This document shows positions 1-8,058 of a DNA stretch of 35,615 nucleotides, in pieces (within the stretch, counting starts at the first letter, position 1; each line of letters starts with the position of its first letter). The DNA is taken from positions 1 through 35,615 of the forward strand of contig CATKXE010000030.1 in the NCBI GenBank assembly GCA_949840465.1. The letters are read 5' to 3'. This DNA is from an uncultured Lachnospiraceae bacterium. Its GTDB lineage: Bacteria > Bacillota > Clostridia > Lachnospirales > Lachnospiraceae. A model generated the notes under the pieces. That model was not told the DNA's origin. It searched no databases and saw only the letters and a program-made list of their open reading frames with translations. A program made the position numbers and the translations under genes.

Positions 1-20
1 TGGCTCCGGAAGTACTGTAG
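1..20 (+). CDS. rplN: 50S ribosomal protein L14, 3' end only
   Basis: The first 20 bases read, in frame, the tail Leu-Ala-Pro-Glu-Val-Leu followed by TAG at 18-20. This is the usual C-terminus of ribosomal protein L14. In the conserved spc operon order rplN lies directly before rplX, which follows here 14 bases later. Only the last residues are in the window, so the call rests on this short tail plus synteny. Confidence 0.8.
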
Positions 21-33
21 GGAGGTGCCGATA

Positions 34-345
34 ATGTCAACGATGAAGATTAAAAAGGATGACATGGTGAAAGTCATCGCTGGAAAAGATAAAGATAAAG
101 AAGGCAGAGTGCTTTCTGTAAATAAAAAAGACGGAAAAGTCCTGGTTGAAGGCGTCAATATGCTGACAAAGCATACGAAGCCTTCCATGGCGAACCAGAA
201 TGGCGGTATCGTTCATCAGGAAGGGCCGATCGATATTTCCAACGTGATGTATCTCCACAAAGGAAAGCCAACCAGAATCGGCTTTAAGATGGATGGAGAC
301 CGGAAGGTTCGTTTCGCAAAATCGACCGGTGAAGTGATTGATTAA
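34..345 (+). CDS. rplX: 50S ribosomal protein L24
   Basis: This is a 103-residue assembly-initiator protein of the large subunit, which binds the 5' part of 23S rRNA. An N-terminal KOW motif ([18 protein letters not shown]) is followed by the L24 signature region [14 protein letters not shown] and a basic C-terminal part. I place the start at ATG 34 rather than GTG 25, because GGAGGTG at 21-27 gives a normal 6-7 base spacing to 34 and itself covers the GTG. The length is normal for bacterial L24. It sits between rplN and rplE in the canonical spc order, 23 bases before rplE. Confidence 0.97.
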   Translation: MSTMKIKKDDMVKVIAGKDKDKEGRVLSVNKKDGKVLVEGVNMLTKHTKPSMANQNGGIVHQEGPIDISNVMYLHKGKPTRIGFKMDGDRKVRFAKSTGEVID

Positions 346-368
346 TTCAGGGAAGGAGGTTCAGGACT

Positions 369-908
369 TTGAGTAGATTGAAAGAACAATATCAGAATGA
401 GATTGTTGATGCAATGACCAAAAAATTTGGATATAAAAATATCATGCAAGTACCGAAGCTCGATAAAGTTGTTATTAACATGGGTGTAGGTGAAGCAAAG
501 GAAAATGCAAAATTGCTGGAATCTGCAATGGCTGACCTTGAGAAGATCTCAGGCCAGAAAGCGGTGATCACAAAGGCAAAGAATTCCGTAGCCAACTTCA
601 AGATCAGAGAAGGCATGGCAATAGGATGCAAGGTGACCCTGAGAGGCGAGAGGATGTACGAATTTGTTGACCGCCTGATCAACCTTGCGCTCCCTCGTGT
701 ACGTGACTTCAGAGGCGTGAATCCAAATGCATTTGACGGAAGGGGAAATTATGCACTTGGGATTAAAGAGCAGCTGATTTTCCCGGAAATCGAATATGAC
801 AAGATTGATAAAGTCAGAGGTATGGATGTCATTTTCGTTACAACAGCGAAGACAGACGAAGAAGCACGTGAGTTACTGGCACAGTTCAATATGCCGTTTA
901 AAAAGTAA
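369..908 (+). CDS. rplE: 50S ribosomal protein L5
   Basis: This 179-residue protein belongs to the central protuberance of the large subunit. It binds 5S rRNA together with L18 (encoded at 2391) and contacts the P-site tRNA. Recognisable family blocks are [19 protein letters not shown] near the N-terminus, [20 protein letters not shown] in the middle, and [20 protein letters not shown] followed by [16 protein letters not shown]. The start is TTG at 369, preceded by a strong AAGGAGG at 353-359; no ATG fits the family N-terminus ([11 protein letters not shown]). The length matches the family. Confidence 0.98.
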   Translation: MSRLKEQYQNEIVDAMTKKFGYKNIMQVPKLDKVVINMGVGEAKENAKLLESAMADLEKISGQKAVITKAKNSVANFKIREGMAIGCKVTLRGERMYEFVDRLINLALPRVRDFRGVNPNAFDGRGNYALGIKEQLIFPEIEYDKIDKVRGMDVIFVTTAKTDEEARELLAQFNMPFKK

Positions 909-919
909 GGAGGGAAATC

Positions 920-1105
920 ATGGCTAAGACATCAATGAAGATCAAACAGCAGCGCAAACCAAAATTTTCTACCAGAGAATACAGCCGCTGCAGAATTTGT
1001 GGACGTCCACATGCATATTTAAGAAAATATGGAATCTGCCGTATCTGCTTCCGTGAATTGGCATACAAAGGCCAGATCCCAGGGGTAAAGAAAGCTAGCT
1101 GGTGA
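920..1105 (+). CDS. rpsZ: 30S ribosomal protein S14, zinc-binding type
   Basis: This is a 61-residue short S14 of the small-subunit head. Two CxxC pairs (CRIC and CRIC, separated by [11 protein letters not shown] and flanking residues) form the zinc site, and the tail is the typical [11 protein letters not shown]. It is the zinc-dependent paralogue found in the spc operon of Firmicutes, as opposed to the zinc-free long form. AGGAGGG lies 7-8 bases before ATG 920, and 11 bases separate it from rplE. Confidence 0.98.
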   Translation: MAKTSMKIKQQRKPKFSTREYSRCRICGRPHAYLRKYGICRICFRELAYKGQIPGVKKASW

Positions 1106-1197
1106 TCCTAAGGCATAACCCGGGCCAAACCTGTATATGTCGGGAAGGCCGTTTGGAGCTGGAACAGGAAAAACTAATAGAAGGAGGATACTTCGAC

Positions 1198-1599
1198 ATG
1201 ACTATGAGTGATCCAATCGCAGATATGCTTACAAGAATCCGTAATGCAAATACTGCCAAACATGATACAGTAGATGTACCTGCGTCAAAGATGAAAATCG
1301 CGATTGCTGATATTCTTCTGGACGAAGGATACATCAAAAAATACAATATTGTAGAAGATGGCACATTCAAGACCATCCACATCACATTGAAATATGGCGC
1401 AGACAAGAACGAGAAAGTAATTTCCGGCCTTAAAAGAATTTCAAAACCGGGACTGCGTGTATATGCGAACAGCAACGATATGCCGAAAGTACTGGGCGGA
1501 CTTGGGATTGCGATCGTCTCCACGAACAAGGGAGTCATCACAGACAAGGAAGCAAGAAAACTTGGCGTAGGCGGAGAGGTATTGTGCTTCGTTTGGTGA
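1198..1599 (+). CDS. rpsH: 30S ribosomal protein S8
   Basis: This is a 133-residue 16S rRNA-binding protein needed for platform assembly. In several bacteria it also represses the spc operon by binding its mRNA. Family features are the N-terminal [18 protein letters not shown] and the C-terminal [20 protein letters not shown] with the final GGEVLCFVW. The open frame runs back to 1102, but ATG 1198 follows GAAGGAGGA at about 1182-1190 and gives the family N-terminus, so I use 1198. A 92-base gap separates it from rpsZ and a structured 231-base gap follows. Confidence 0.98.
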   Translation: MTMSDPIADMLTRIRNANTAKHDTVDVPASKMKIAIADILLDEGYIKKYNIVEDGTFKTIHITLKYGADKNEKVISGLKRISKPGLRVYANSNDMPKVLGGLGIAIVSTNKGVITDKEARKLGVGGEVLCFVW

Positions 1600-1830
1600 T
1601 CGACAGCAACTGAGTGATGCACGGAATACCTGGCGGGATATTTTCGAGCCTGGTATGAAAGCAGATATTTCAAACAAAATGAGAAATATCTTCTCCGGAA
1701 CTCAGCGCGGGGTTGTTCTTTGAGCTTAGCGGGGCGATGCCGGGCTTCGCGAAAAGAACTTCCATTAGAACTGAAAACAGAGCAGACAAAAGCCTCTGCT
1801 CCGAAAATCTAAGTTAGGAGGAAAAAAGGT
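1600..1830 (+). repeat. Structured intergenic region between rpsH and rplF, several hairpins
   Basis: This gap holds no convincing gene. It contains several inverted repeats readable by eye: a perfect 9-base pair at 1663-1671 and 1683-1691 (agatatttc/gaaatatct), a 7-base pair GTTCTTT/AAAGAAC bracketing a GC-rich segment at about 1712-1762, and a 7-base pair gagcaga/tctgctc at 1780-1786 and 1795-1801. An imperfect pair lies around 1626-1655. None is followed by a T-run, so they look like RNA structure rather than terminators. The function is unknown. Confidence 0.55.
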
Positions 1831-2373
1831 ATGTCACGTATAGGAAGACTGCCAGTCACAATCCCTGCAGGTGTAACCGTAGAGATTGCTGAAAATAATG
1901 TGGTGACCGTAAAAGGTCCAAAAGGAACTCTTGTAAGAGAACTTCCGGCAGAAATGGAAATTAAGCAGGAAGGTACAGAGATCACCGTGACCAGGCCGAA
2001 TGACCTGAAGAGGATGAAATCTCTGCACGGCCTGACCAGAACCCTGATTAATAATATGGTGATCGGCGTCAGCCAGGGATACGAAAAGGTTCTGGAGGTA
2101 AATGGTGTTGGTTACAGGGCAGCAAAGTCCGGAAACAAACTGACGCTCAGTCTGGGATACTCACATCCTGTTGAGATGATTGATCCCGAAGGAATCGAGA
2201 CTGTTCTGGAAGGCCAGAATAAGATTACCGTAAAAGGGATCGATAAAGAAAAAGTCGGCCAGTATGCAGCCGAGATCAGAGATAAGAGAAGACCGGAGCC
2301 ATATAAGGGCAAAGGAATCAAGTATGCTGATGAAGTAATCCGGCGTAAAGTTGGCAAGACTGGTAAAAAATAA
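1831..2373 (+). CDS. rplF: 50S ribosomal protein L6
   Basis: This 180-residue protein sits near the sarcin-ricin loop and the factor-binding site. The start region [19 protein letters not shown], the central [19 protein letters not shown] and the C-terminal [18 protein letters not shown] are family signatures, covering the two duplicated L6 folds. TTAGGAGGA precedes ATG 1831. It lies 17 bases before rplR. The length is standard. Confidence 0.98.
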   Translation: MSRIGRLPVTIPAGVTVEIAENNVVTVKGPKGTLVRELPAEMEIKQEGTEITVTRPNDLKRMKSLHGLTRTLINNMVIGVSQGYEKVLEVNGVGYRAAKSGNKLTLSLGYSHPVEMIDPEGIETVLEGQNKITVKGIDKEKVGQYAAEIRDKRRPEPYKGKGIKYADEVIRRKVGKTGKK

Positions 2374-2390
2374 AAAAGGAGGGTGTGAAA

Positions 2391-2762
2391 ATGGTTAGTA
2401 AAAAATCAAGAAGTGAAGTTCGTAGAAAAAAGCATATGAGATTACGCAACCGTTTCAGCGGTACTGCTGAGAGACCGCGATTAGCTGTGTTCAGAAGTAA
2501 TATGCATATGTATGCGCAGATTATTGACGATACCAACGGCAGCCACACTCTGGTGGCGGCTTCCACTCTTCAAAAAGATGTGAAAGCAGAACTGGAGAAG
2601 ACCAATGATGTTGCGGCTGCGGCATACCTTGGAGAGGTGATCGCCAAAAAGGCAAAAGAAAAAGGTATTACAGAGGTTGTCTTTGACAGAGGCGGCTTTA
2701 TATATCAGGGCAAGATCAAGGCATTGGCAGACGCAGCGCGTGAAGCTGGGCTGAATTTCTAG
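2391..2762 (+). CDS. rplR: 50S ribosomal protein L18
   Basis: This is a 123-residue 5S rRNA-binding protein of the central protuberance, working with L5. It has a basic N-terminus ([17 protein letters not shown]), then [20 protein letters not shown] and the C-terminal [20 protein letters not shown] with REAGLNF. The frame could open at GTG 2385, but AAGGAGG at 2377-2383 is ideally placed for ATG 2391. Fifteen bases separate it from rpsE. Confidence 0.97.
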   Translation: MVSKKSRSEVRRKKHMRLRNRFSGTAERPRLAVFRSNMHMYAQIIDDTNGSHTLVAASTLQKDVKAELEKTNDVAAAAYLGEVIAKKAKEKGITEVVFDRGGFIYQGKIKALADAAREAGLNF

Positions 2763-2777
2763 GAAGGGAGAACACAT

Positions 2778-3287
2778 ATGAGACAGGAACGTATTGATGC
2801 TGGTCAGTTAGAGTTAGAAGAAAAAGTGGTATCAATCAAACGTGTTACCAAGGTCGTAAAAGGTGGTCGTAACATGAGATTCACAGCTTTAGTAGTTGTC
2901 GGCGATGGAAAAGGCCATGTTGGTGCAGGTTTAGGGAAAGCGACCGAAATTCCGGAAGCAATCCGTAAGGGAAAAGAAGATGCGGCGAAGAAGCTGATTC
3001 AGGTTGAACTGGATGAGAACGACAGCGTGACGCATGATACCATCGGAAAATTCGGAAGCGCTTCTGTATTGCTTAAGAAAGCTCCGGACGGTACCGGTGT
3101 GATTGCCGGCGGCCCGGCGCGTGCGGTGATCGAGATGGCAGGAATTAAGAATATCCGTACAAAATCATTGGGCTCTAACAACAAGCAGAACGTAGTGCTT
3201 GCTACCATCGAAGGGTTGAGAGGAATCAAAACTCCGGAAGAAGTTGCAAGACTCCGCGGCAAATCAATCGAAGAGATCGTAGGCTAG
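2778..3287 (+). CDS. rpsE: 30S ribosomal protein S5
   Basis: This 169-residue small-subunit protein lies near the mRNA entry channel and affects decoding accuracy. Its N-terminal double-stranded RNA-binding fold contains [20 protein letters not shown] and [20 protein letters not shown]. The C-terminal domain contains [20 protein letters not shown] and ends [13 protein letters not shown]. The ATG at 2778 follows GGAAGGGAG. A structured gap of about 216 bases follows before rpmD, which is unusual because these genes are normally nearly contiguous. Confidence 0.98.
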   Translation: MRQERIDAGQLELEEKVVSIKRVTKVVKGGRNMRFTALVVVGDGKGHVGAGLGKATEIPEAIRKGKEDAAKKLIQVELDENDSVTHDTIGKFGSASVLLKKAPDGTGVIAGGPARAVIEMAGIKNIRTKSLGSNNKQNVVLATIEGLRGIKTPEEVARLRGKSIEEIVG

Positions 3288-3503
3288 TGTAGTGTCTCAT
3301 TTATCTTCAGCAAAATTGCGCAGAAGGAATTTTCAATCTGCAAGGCGGCTGAATAAGGCGATGCGGCGGCATTGTCGATGGAAGCCCACGCGGCAGATGG
3401 AAATTAAGGCAGGTAATTTTGCGAATTATGAATGAAACACTGGTAAGACAGAGTTTGCTCTATCACTGGATAGGGTTGCTCTATCGCATAGGAGGTAGGT
3501 AAA
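3288..3503 (+). repeat. Nested inverted repeat between rpsE and rpmD
   Basis: No gene is visible here. An outer perfect 8-base pair lies at 3310-3317 (gcaaaatt) and 3415-3422 (aattttgc). It encloses an inner imperfect pair at 3328-3341 and 3393-3405 (aattttcaatctgc against gcagatggaaatt), giving one long hairpin with a GC-rich loop. Downstream a 10-base direct repeat, ttgctctatc, occurs at 3455-3464 and 3476-3485, and a small hairpin CTATC/GATAG lies at about 3460-3473. The rpmD ribosome-binding site follows at 3491. The function is unknown. Confidence 0.55.
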
Positions 3504-3683
3504 ATGGCAAATTTGAAGATTACTTTAGTAAAGTCTACAATCGGCACCGTGCCAAAGCATAAAAAGACCGTAGAAGCACTCGGATTAAGGAAACTGAATA
3601 AGACCGTTGTGCTGCCGGATAATGCGGCTACCAGAGGCATGGTACAGCAGGTTAGACATTTGGTGAAGGTTGAAGAAGCATAA
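3504..3683 (+). CDS. rpmD: 50S ribosomal protein L30
   Basis: This is a 59-residue large-subunit protein, short enough to be missed by length cut-offs. The translation begins [20 protein letters not shown], continues with [18 protein letters not shown] and ends [16 protein letters not shown]. It carries the L30 signature of Lys-Ser-x-Ile-Gly followed by Leu-Gly-Leu-Arg. GGAGGTAGG precedes ATG 3504, and TAA is at 3681-3683. Position between rpsE and rplO matches the conserved order. Confidence 0.97.
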   Translation: MANLKITLVKSTIGTVPKHKKTVEALGLRKLNKTVVLPDNAATRGMVQQVRHLVKVEEA

Positions 3684-3708
3684 ATAGAACATGAAAGGAG
3701 GTAGTATC

Positions 3709-4149
3709 ATGGACTTATCAAACTTGAGACCGGCAGATGGTTCTAAGCATAGCAATAACTTCAGAAGAGGCCGGGGACATGGTTCCGGAAATGGTAAGAC
3801 AGCAGGAAAGGGGCACAAGGGACAGAAAGCACGTTCAGGTGCGCCGAGGCCGGGATTTGAAGGCGGCCAGATGCCTTTGTATAGAAGAATACCAAAGAGA
3901 GGGTTCACCTGCAGAAACTCCAAGAGAATCGTTGGAATCAACATGGGCGCCCTGGAAATGTTTGAGGACGGCGCGGTTGTTTCCGTAGAGACATTGATGG
4001 AGAGTGGTATTGTAAAGAATCCGAGAGACGGGGTAAAAATTCTTGGAAATGGAGAATTGACTAAGAAGCTCACTGTTCAGGCAAATGCATTCAGTGCAAA
4101 GGCAGCCGAAAAGATTGAGTCTCTTGGTGGAAAAGCAGAGGTGGTCTAA
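3709..4149 (+). CDS. rplO: 50S ribosomal protein L15
   Basis: This is a 146-residue large-subunit assembly protein. It has the Gly/Arg/Lys-rich N-terminal extension typical of L15 ([20 protein letters not shown]) that threads into 23S rRNA, then [12 protein letters not shown], and the globular C-terminal part ending with [20 protein letters not shown]. An in-frame ATG exists at 3691, but AAAGGAGG overlaps that region and points to ATG 3709, which gives the family start [12 protein letters not shown]. Its stop TAA shares one base with the secY ATG at 4149, implying translational coupling. Confidence 0.97.
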   Translation: MDLSNLRPADGSKHSNNFRRGRGHGSGNGKTAGKGHKGQKARSGAPRPGFEGGQMPLYRRIPKRGFTCRNSKRIVGINMGALEMFEDGAVVSVETLMESGIVKNPRDGVKILGNGELTKKLTVQANAFSAKAAEKIESLGGKAEVV

Positions 4150-5507
4150 TGCTAGAGACAGTACGAAAAGCATTTCGGGTAGAAGATGTCCGTAAGAGGA
4201 TACTTTACACATTCATGATGCTGATCGTTGTAAGGCTTGGATCCCAGCTGCCGACACCGGGTGTGGATCCAACATATATCCAGAATTTTTTTGCGAACCA
4301 GACCGGTGATGTATTCAATTTCTTTGATGCATTTACCGGGGGTTCCTTTACCCAGATGTCAGTATTTGCACTTAGCATCACACCTTATATCACATCTTCT
4401 ATCATAATGCAGCTTTTAACCATCGCTATTCCAAAACTGGAAGAGATGCAGAAGGAAGGCGCTGACGGAAGAAAGAAGATTGCATCGATCACACGTTATG
4501 TGACTGTAGGCCTGGCGCTGTTCGAGTCTACCGCAATGGCGATTGGCTTTGGACGTCAGGGGCTTTTGGTTGAGTTCAATTTTGTGAATGCCGCAATCGT
4601 AGTATGTACGCTTACCGCCGGCTCCGCATTTTTAATGTGGATCGGAGAGCGTATCACGGAAAAAGGTGTGGGCAATGGTATCTCTATTGTCCTGCTGATT
4701 AACATCGTTTCTCGTGTGCCGGATGATTTTGTGGCATTATTTAATCAGTTCATTAAAGGGAAATCCGTTGCAAAGGGGCTTCTGGCGGCGTTGATTATTC
4801 TGGCGGTGCTGCTTGTGGTTGTTGTATTTGTCATCATCCTGCAGGGCGGGGAGCGTAGAATCGCGGTTCAGTATTCCCAGAAGGTAAAGGGAAGAAGAAC
4901 CTATGGCGGACAGTCTACGCATATTCCGCTGAAGGTCAATACCGCAGGCGTTATCCCGGTTATTTTTTCTTCTTCCCTGATGCAGACCCCGATTGTGATC
5001 GCTTCGTTCATGAACAAGGGCAACGGCACAGGAATCGGAAGCCAGATTTTGCGGTGCCTGAATTCGAATAACTGGTGCAATCCGGAGAATCTGGTATATT
5101 CCATCGGACTGGTCTTCTATATTGTGCTTACGATATTTTTTGCATATTTCTATACGTCGATTACATTCAATCCATTGGAAATTGCAAACAATATGAAGAA
5201 AAACGGTGGATTTATCCCCGGCATCCGTCCGGGAAAGCCGACGGTGGAATATCTGACAAAGATACTCAATTATATCATATTTATCGGAGCCTGTGGACTG
5301 GTCATCGTGCAGGTGATCCCCTATTTCTTTAACGGCGTATTCGGGGCAAATGTTTCCTTTGGCGGGACGTCGCTCATCATTATTGTAGGCGTCGTACTTG
5401 AGACCATCAAGCAGATCGAATCGCAGATGTTGGTAAGAAATTATACAGGTTTCCTGAATAACAATGGCAAGGGAGGTTCGGGAAAGAACAGTTTCCTTGG
5501 ATATTAA
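4149..5507 (+). CDS. secY: Protein translocase subunit SecY
   Basis: This 452-residue integral membrane protein is the central channel of the Sec translocon, partnering SecE and SecG and working with SecA or the ribosome. About ten hydrophobic segments are visible. Family signatures are TPGVDP after the first helix, SVFALSITPYITSSIIMQLL (plug and second helix region), GERITEKGVGNGISIVLLINI, the cytoplasmic loop GGERRIAVQYSQKVKGRRTY and GFIPGIRPGKPTVEYL. The tail is Gly/Asn/Lys-rich. The start overlaps the rplO stop by one base. Confidence 0.98.
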   Translation: MLETVRKAFRVEDVRKRILYTFMMLIVVRLGSQLPTPGVDPTYIQNFFANQTGDVFNFFDAFTGGSFTQMSVFALSITPYITSSIIMQLLTIAIPKLEEMQKEGADGRKKIASITRYVTVGLALFESTAMAIGFGRQGLLVEFNFVNAAIVVCTLTAGSAFLMWIGERITEKGVGNGISIVLLINIVSRVPDDFVALFNQFIKGKSVAKGLLAALIILAVLLVVVVFVIILQGGERRIAVQYSQKVKGRRTYGGQSTHIPLKVNTAGVIPVIFSSSLMQTPIVIASFMNKGNGTGIGSQILRCLNSNNWCNPENLVYSIGLVFYIVLTIFFAYFYTSITFNPLEIANNMKKNGGFIPGIRPGKPTVEYLTKILNYIIFIGACGLVIVQVIPYFFNGVFGANVSFGGTSLIIIVGVVLETIKQIESQMLVRNYTGFLNNNGKGGSGKNSFLGY

Positions 5508-5727
5508 TACCATATTTGCCTGATAGATCAGTAAAGAGGCATGATATTGTATTAAAGTGATATTTAGCTCGTTGTGGTTATTGGCCGGCTGTTTGCCTTT
5601 TCAGGCCGGAATAATCACGACGGGTTAAAGTATTATATGGATATATGATAAAGTGGCAGTCATGAAGCCTGGCATCGAACGAAGATGTCCACAGGCTGTT
5701 CATGTCTGGGAAAGGAATGGCGAAGTT
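5508..5727 (+). repeat. secY-adk intergenic region with a long stem-loop at 5568-5624
   Basis: The 220-base gap holds a long hairpin. Its outer stem is 15 pairs, 5568-5582 with 5610-5624, unbroken if three G-U wobbles are allowed. An inner stem ccggc/gccgg (5585-5589 with 5605-5609) is separated by a two-base bulge, and the terminal loop is pyrimidine-rich. The 3' side continues gggttaaag with no T-run, so an intrinsic terminator is unlikely. An open frame in the adk frame extends back to 5653, but the adk family start is 5728. The role is unknown: processing site, pause or regulator-binding site are possible. Confidence 0.6.
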
Positions 5728-6369
5728 ATGAAGATCATTATGTTAGGCGCCCCTGGGGCAGGTAAAGGAACACAGGCGAAAAAAATTGCTGAAAAATATT
5801 CAATCCCTCATATTTCGACAGGAGATATTTTCAGGGCGAATATTAAAAACGGAACAGAACTTGGAAAAAAAGCAAAAACCTATATGGATCAGGGACTGCT
5901 TGTACCGGATGAACTGGTTGTAGATTTAGTTGTAGACAGGGTAAATCAGGAGGATTGTGCAAACGGTTATGTGCTGGACGGATTTCCGCGGACAATTCCG
6001 CAGGCAGAGGCATTGGACAAAGCTCTGGCAGATCTGGGCCAGAAGATGGATTACGCAATCAATGTAGAAGTACCCGATGATCATATTGTGAATCGGATGT
6101 CAGGACGGCGTGCATGCGTAGACTGCGGGGCTACATACCATATGGTATATGCACCTGCGAAGCAGGAAGGCATTTGCGATCAATGCGGCGGCGGGCTGAT
6201 TTTAAGGGATGATGATAAGCCGGAGACTGTGAAGAAGCGGCTCGGCGTTTATCACGATCAGACACAGCCATTGATTGATTATTATACAGAAGCTGGTATT
6301 TTAAAGGAAGTAGACGGAACAATCGACATCAATGATGTATTTGGTGAGATTGTGAAGATTCTTGGATAA
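5728..6369 (+). CDS. adk: Adenylate kinase, zinc-lid long form
   Basis: It catalyses ATP + AMP to 2 ADP in the cytoplasm and balances adenine nucleotides. The 213-residue protein starts [19 protein letters not shown], a P-loop at residues 7-14. It continues with HISTGDIFR and [14 protein letters not shown] (AMP-binding and phosphate-contacting blocks). The LID carries [10 protein letters not shown] and CDQCGGG, a four-cysteine zinc site typical of Gram-positive enzymes. The frame opens at 5653, but ATG 5728 gives the family N-terminus and is preceded by AAGGAA at about 5712. In many relatives map follows directly; here a 196-base non-coding gap follows. Confidence 0.98.
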   Translation: MKIIMLGAPGAGKGTQAKKIAEKYSIPHISTGDIFRANIKNGTELGKKAKTYMDQGLLVPDELVVDLVVDRVNQEDCANGYVLDGFPRTIPQAEALDKALADLGQKMDYAINVEVPDDHIVNRMSGRRACVDCGATYHMVYAPAKQEGICDQCGGGLILRDDDKPETVKKRLGVYHDQTQPLIDYYTEAGILKEVDGTIDINDVFGEIVKILG

Positions 6370-6565
6370 TGACATATTCTCTTTAAGTTTATTTGATACA
6401 TAAGAGTGACTCTTCAGCTGCCGCAGCCTGATTGTGTGTGAATATCCTTTTTTGTGTGTGAAGTGTGATTATTGTTTTTCTGTTTTTGTGGATAGCTGAA
6501 GAGTACACTTATTATGTAAACGGATCCGCGGCTGGCAAAAATAAGGGATCCAAAGGAGGCTGCCT
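6370..6565 (+). repeat. adk-KOW gap with an 11-bp inverted repeat; map gene absent
   Basis: No coding frame resembling methionine aminopeptidase is present. A perfect 11-base inverted repeat (actcttcagct/agctgaagagt) lies at 6409-6419 and 6494-6504. The loop is 74 bases, rich in T and G, and includes two copies of ttgtgtgtgaa. Two GGATCC-containing segments flank the spacer before the KOW gene. The element looks like a small palindromic insertion or the scar of a lost gene. Neither alternative can be decided from this sequence. Confidence 0.5.
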
Positions 6566-6856
6566 ATGGTATTGGAACCGGGAATTCTGGCAAAATCGAA
6601 GGCGGGACGGGATAAAGATTGTATATACGTCATAATTTCTGTCAATGATGAATATGTATATCTGGCAGATGGTAAAAAAAGAACCGTTCGTCAGGCAAAA
6701 AAAAAGAACTTAAAGCATATACAGCCGATCGGCAGTGCGCGCTGTGGTTCTGTCACTGACGATGTGGAAATAAAAAGCGTGATCAAGCAGTACATCAGGG
6801 GATGTAAAGATGTGGATGAAGTAAACGGAAAAGTGCAAAAAGCACGGGAGGATTAA
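6566..6856 (+). CDS. KOW-domain RNA-binding protein (L14e-like), function unassigned
   Basis: This is a 96-residue basic protein located between adk and infA, where Firmicutes commonly encode a small KOW-type protein related to eukaryotic/archaeal L14e. The visible KOW-like start is [20 protein letters not shown], followed by a Lys/Arg-rich segment ([18 protein letters not shown]) suited to RNA contact. The C-terminal half is helical and charged. A strong AAAGGAGG lies before ATG 6566. It is separated from infA by only two bases, so the two are probably cotranslated. A role in ribosome function is inferred from context only. Confidence 0.85.
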   Translation: MVLEPGILAKSKAGRDKDCIYVIISVNDEYVYLADGKKRTVRQAKKKNLKHIQPIGSARCGSVTDDVEIKSVIKQYIRGCKDVDEVNGKVQKARED

Positions 6857-6858
6857 GT

Positions 6859-7077
6859 ATGTCAAAGGCTGACGTGATCGAGATTGAAGGAGTCGTAGTG
6901 GAAAAGCTGCCGAATGCAATGTTCAAGGTGGAATTGGAGAACGGCCACATTGTTTTGGCGCATATCAGCGGGAAATTACGTATGAATTTCATTAAGATTT
7001 TACCCGGAGACAAAGTGACTTTAGAGATGTCTCCATACGATCTCAGCAAAGGAAGAATTGTTTGGCGGGATAAGTAA
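6859..7077 (+). CDS. infA: Translation initiation factor IF-1
   Basis: This 72-residue single OB-fold protein binds the ribosomal A site during initiation and cooperates with IF-2 and IF-3. The sequence [20 protein letters not shown], the central [20 protein letters not shown] and the end KGRIVWRDK are near-canonical. GGAGGATTA overlaps the end of the KOW gene and serves as the ribosome-binding site. The length equals the family standard. Confidence 0.99.
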   Translation: MSKADVIEIEGVVVEKLPNAMFKVELENGHIVLAHISGKLRMNFIKILPGDKVTLEMSPYDLSKGRIVWRDK

Positions 7078-7084
7078 AAAGGTG

Positions 7085-7114
7085 TTGACTTTGTGGGAGA
7101 CCTGGTGCTATACT
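7085..7114 (+). promoter_or_regulatory. Sigma-A-like promoter upstream of rpmJ
   Basis: TTGACT at 7085-7090 and TATACT at 7109-7114 are separated by 18 bases. The promoter lies inside the superoperon, between infA and rpmJ, and could drive rpmJ through rplQ separately from the spc genes. Both hexamers are close to consensus. There is no experimental support in the sequence itself. Confidence 0.65.
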
Positions 7115-7122
7115 ATGAAATA

Positions 7123-7154
7123 GCCGTCTTTGGTTTGGTGTGCCCAAAAACGGC
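7123..7154 (+). promoter_or_regulatory. Hairpin in the rpmJ leader
   Basis: Eleven bases at 7123-7133 pair with 7144-7154 with one mismatch (gccgtctttgg against ccaaaaacggc) around a 10-base loop. It begins about nine bases after the -10 box of the preceding promoter, so it would be at the very 5' end of that transcript. No T-run follows. It may stabilise the mRNA or bind a ribosomal protein; this is inference. Confidence 0.55.
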
Positions 7155-7196
7155 AGTGACCCATGGATTCAGCAAAGGATGGAAGGAGGATTTGAC

Positions 7197-7310
7197 ATGA
7201 AGGTTAGATCATCAGTAAAACCAATCTGTGAAAAATGCAAGATTATCAAGAGAAAAGGAAGTATCCGGGTAATCTGCGAAAATCCGAAGCACAAACAAAG
7301 GCAAGGTTAA
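7197..7310 (+). CDS. rpmJ: 50S ribosomal protein L36, zinc-binding type
   Basis: This is a 37-residue protein, the smallest in the ribosome and too short for most ORF lists. The translation begins [20 protein letters not shown] and ends [10 protein letters not shown]. Cys11, Cys14, Cys27 and His32 form the usual zinc ribbon, so this is the zinc-dependent C+ form. AAGGAGGA precedes ATG 7197. It follows infA after a gap with its own promoter and hairpin. Confidence 0.98.
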   Translation: MKVRSSVKPICEKCKIIKRKGSIRVICENPKHKQRQG

Positions 7311-7686
7311 GAACTGCCCTGTTTTTTGTTTGTATTAAATTAGGCGGCTGACAGTCTGGCACATTAGGATATGTGTCACTGTTTAATATACAGTAAGGAT
7401 ACATCTGGCCCGTAATGCAGGTACCGACGAGGCGGGTGGCCTATACACCCTCTGTGTTTTCAGATTTTCACTACAGGATTTTATATGTGATGTATGGACA
7501 CACATAGGACTGTAATTGTATATTGCTTATAATACCCGGTTTTATGCGTGGCTTCAGGCGCTTCCGGGAAAGGGCATAAAAAGCTTATGCCTGGGCAGGA
7601 CAGGAACCGCGGTTGGTTTTGAAGATTCCGGGACGCCCCAATTTGGGACAATATTAAAGAATCATATTTAAATGGAGGAAAGACAC
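7311..7686 (+). other. 376-bp rpmJ-rpsM gap: small hairpins and a possible promoter, no gene
   Basis: No convincing open frame was found. There is a perfect 7-base inverted repeat around AAAGC (ggcataa at 7573-7579, ttatgcc at 7585-7591) and a short actgt/acagt pair near 7378-7394. TATAAT at 7528-7533 is a good -10 box, but the 17-base-distant hexamer taggac is a poor -35, so promoter activity is uncertain. The rpsM ribosome-binding site GGAGGAAAG ends the gap. The length is unusual for this operon. Confidence 0.4.
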
Positions 7687-8055
7687 ATGGCTCGTATTGC
7701 AGGTGTAGACTTACCAAGAGACAAACGTGTAGAAATCGGTCTGACTTATATCTATGGAATAGGAAGAACAAGTTCAAACCGTATCTTAGCAGAGGCTGGG
7801 GTTAGCCCGGATACTCGTGTTAGAGATTTAACAAGTGAGGAAGTAAAGAAGATCAGCGAAGTCATCGATGCAACTCAGGTTGTAGAAGGTGACCTCAGAA
7901 GAGAGATTCAGCTGAATATTAAGAGACTGAAGGAAATCGGGTGCTACCGTGGAATCCGCCATAGAAAAGGGCTTCCGGTACGTGGCCAGAAGACAAAGAC
8001 AAACGCAAGAACATGCAAAGGACCTAAGAGAACGGTAGCTAATAAGAAAAAGTGA
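7687..8055 (+). CDS. rpsM: 30S ribosomal protein S13
   Basis: This is a 122-residue head protein of the small subunit that contacts the P-site tRNA and the L5 bridge. The family start [20 protein letters not shown], the helix-turn region [19 protein letters not shown] and the basic tail ([20 protein letters not shown], ending in Lys) are clear. An in-frame ATG at 7672 precedes it, but that ATG overlaps the ribosome-binding site ATGGAGGAAAG; ATG 7687 gives the standard N-terminus. It is followed by a 221-base gap with a tandem repeat. Confidence 0.98.
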   Translation: MARIAGVDLPRDKRVEIGLTYIYGIGRTSSNRILAEAGVSPDTRVRDLTSEEVKKISEVIDATQVVEGDLRREIQLNIKRLKEIGCYRGIRHRKGLPVRGQKTKTNARTCKGPKRTVANKKK

Positions 8056-8058
8056 GCA

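Noticed and set aside
1095..1673. A 192-codon minus-strand open frame across rpsH
   Set aside because: It is antisense to rpsH and its sequence is low-complexity Ser/Pro/Ile without recognised motifs.
4737..5513. A 258-codon open frame on the minus strand inside secY
   Set aside because: It lies wholly antisense to the strongly conserved secY, has no ribosome-binding site or family motifs, and is a shadow of the coding frame.
5653..5727. N-terminal extension of adenylate kinase
   Set aside because: The family start is [16 protein letters not shown] at 5728; the upstream codons have no family similarity.
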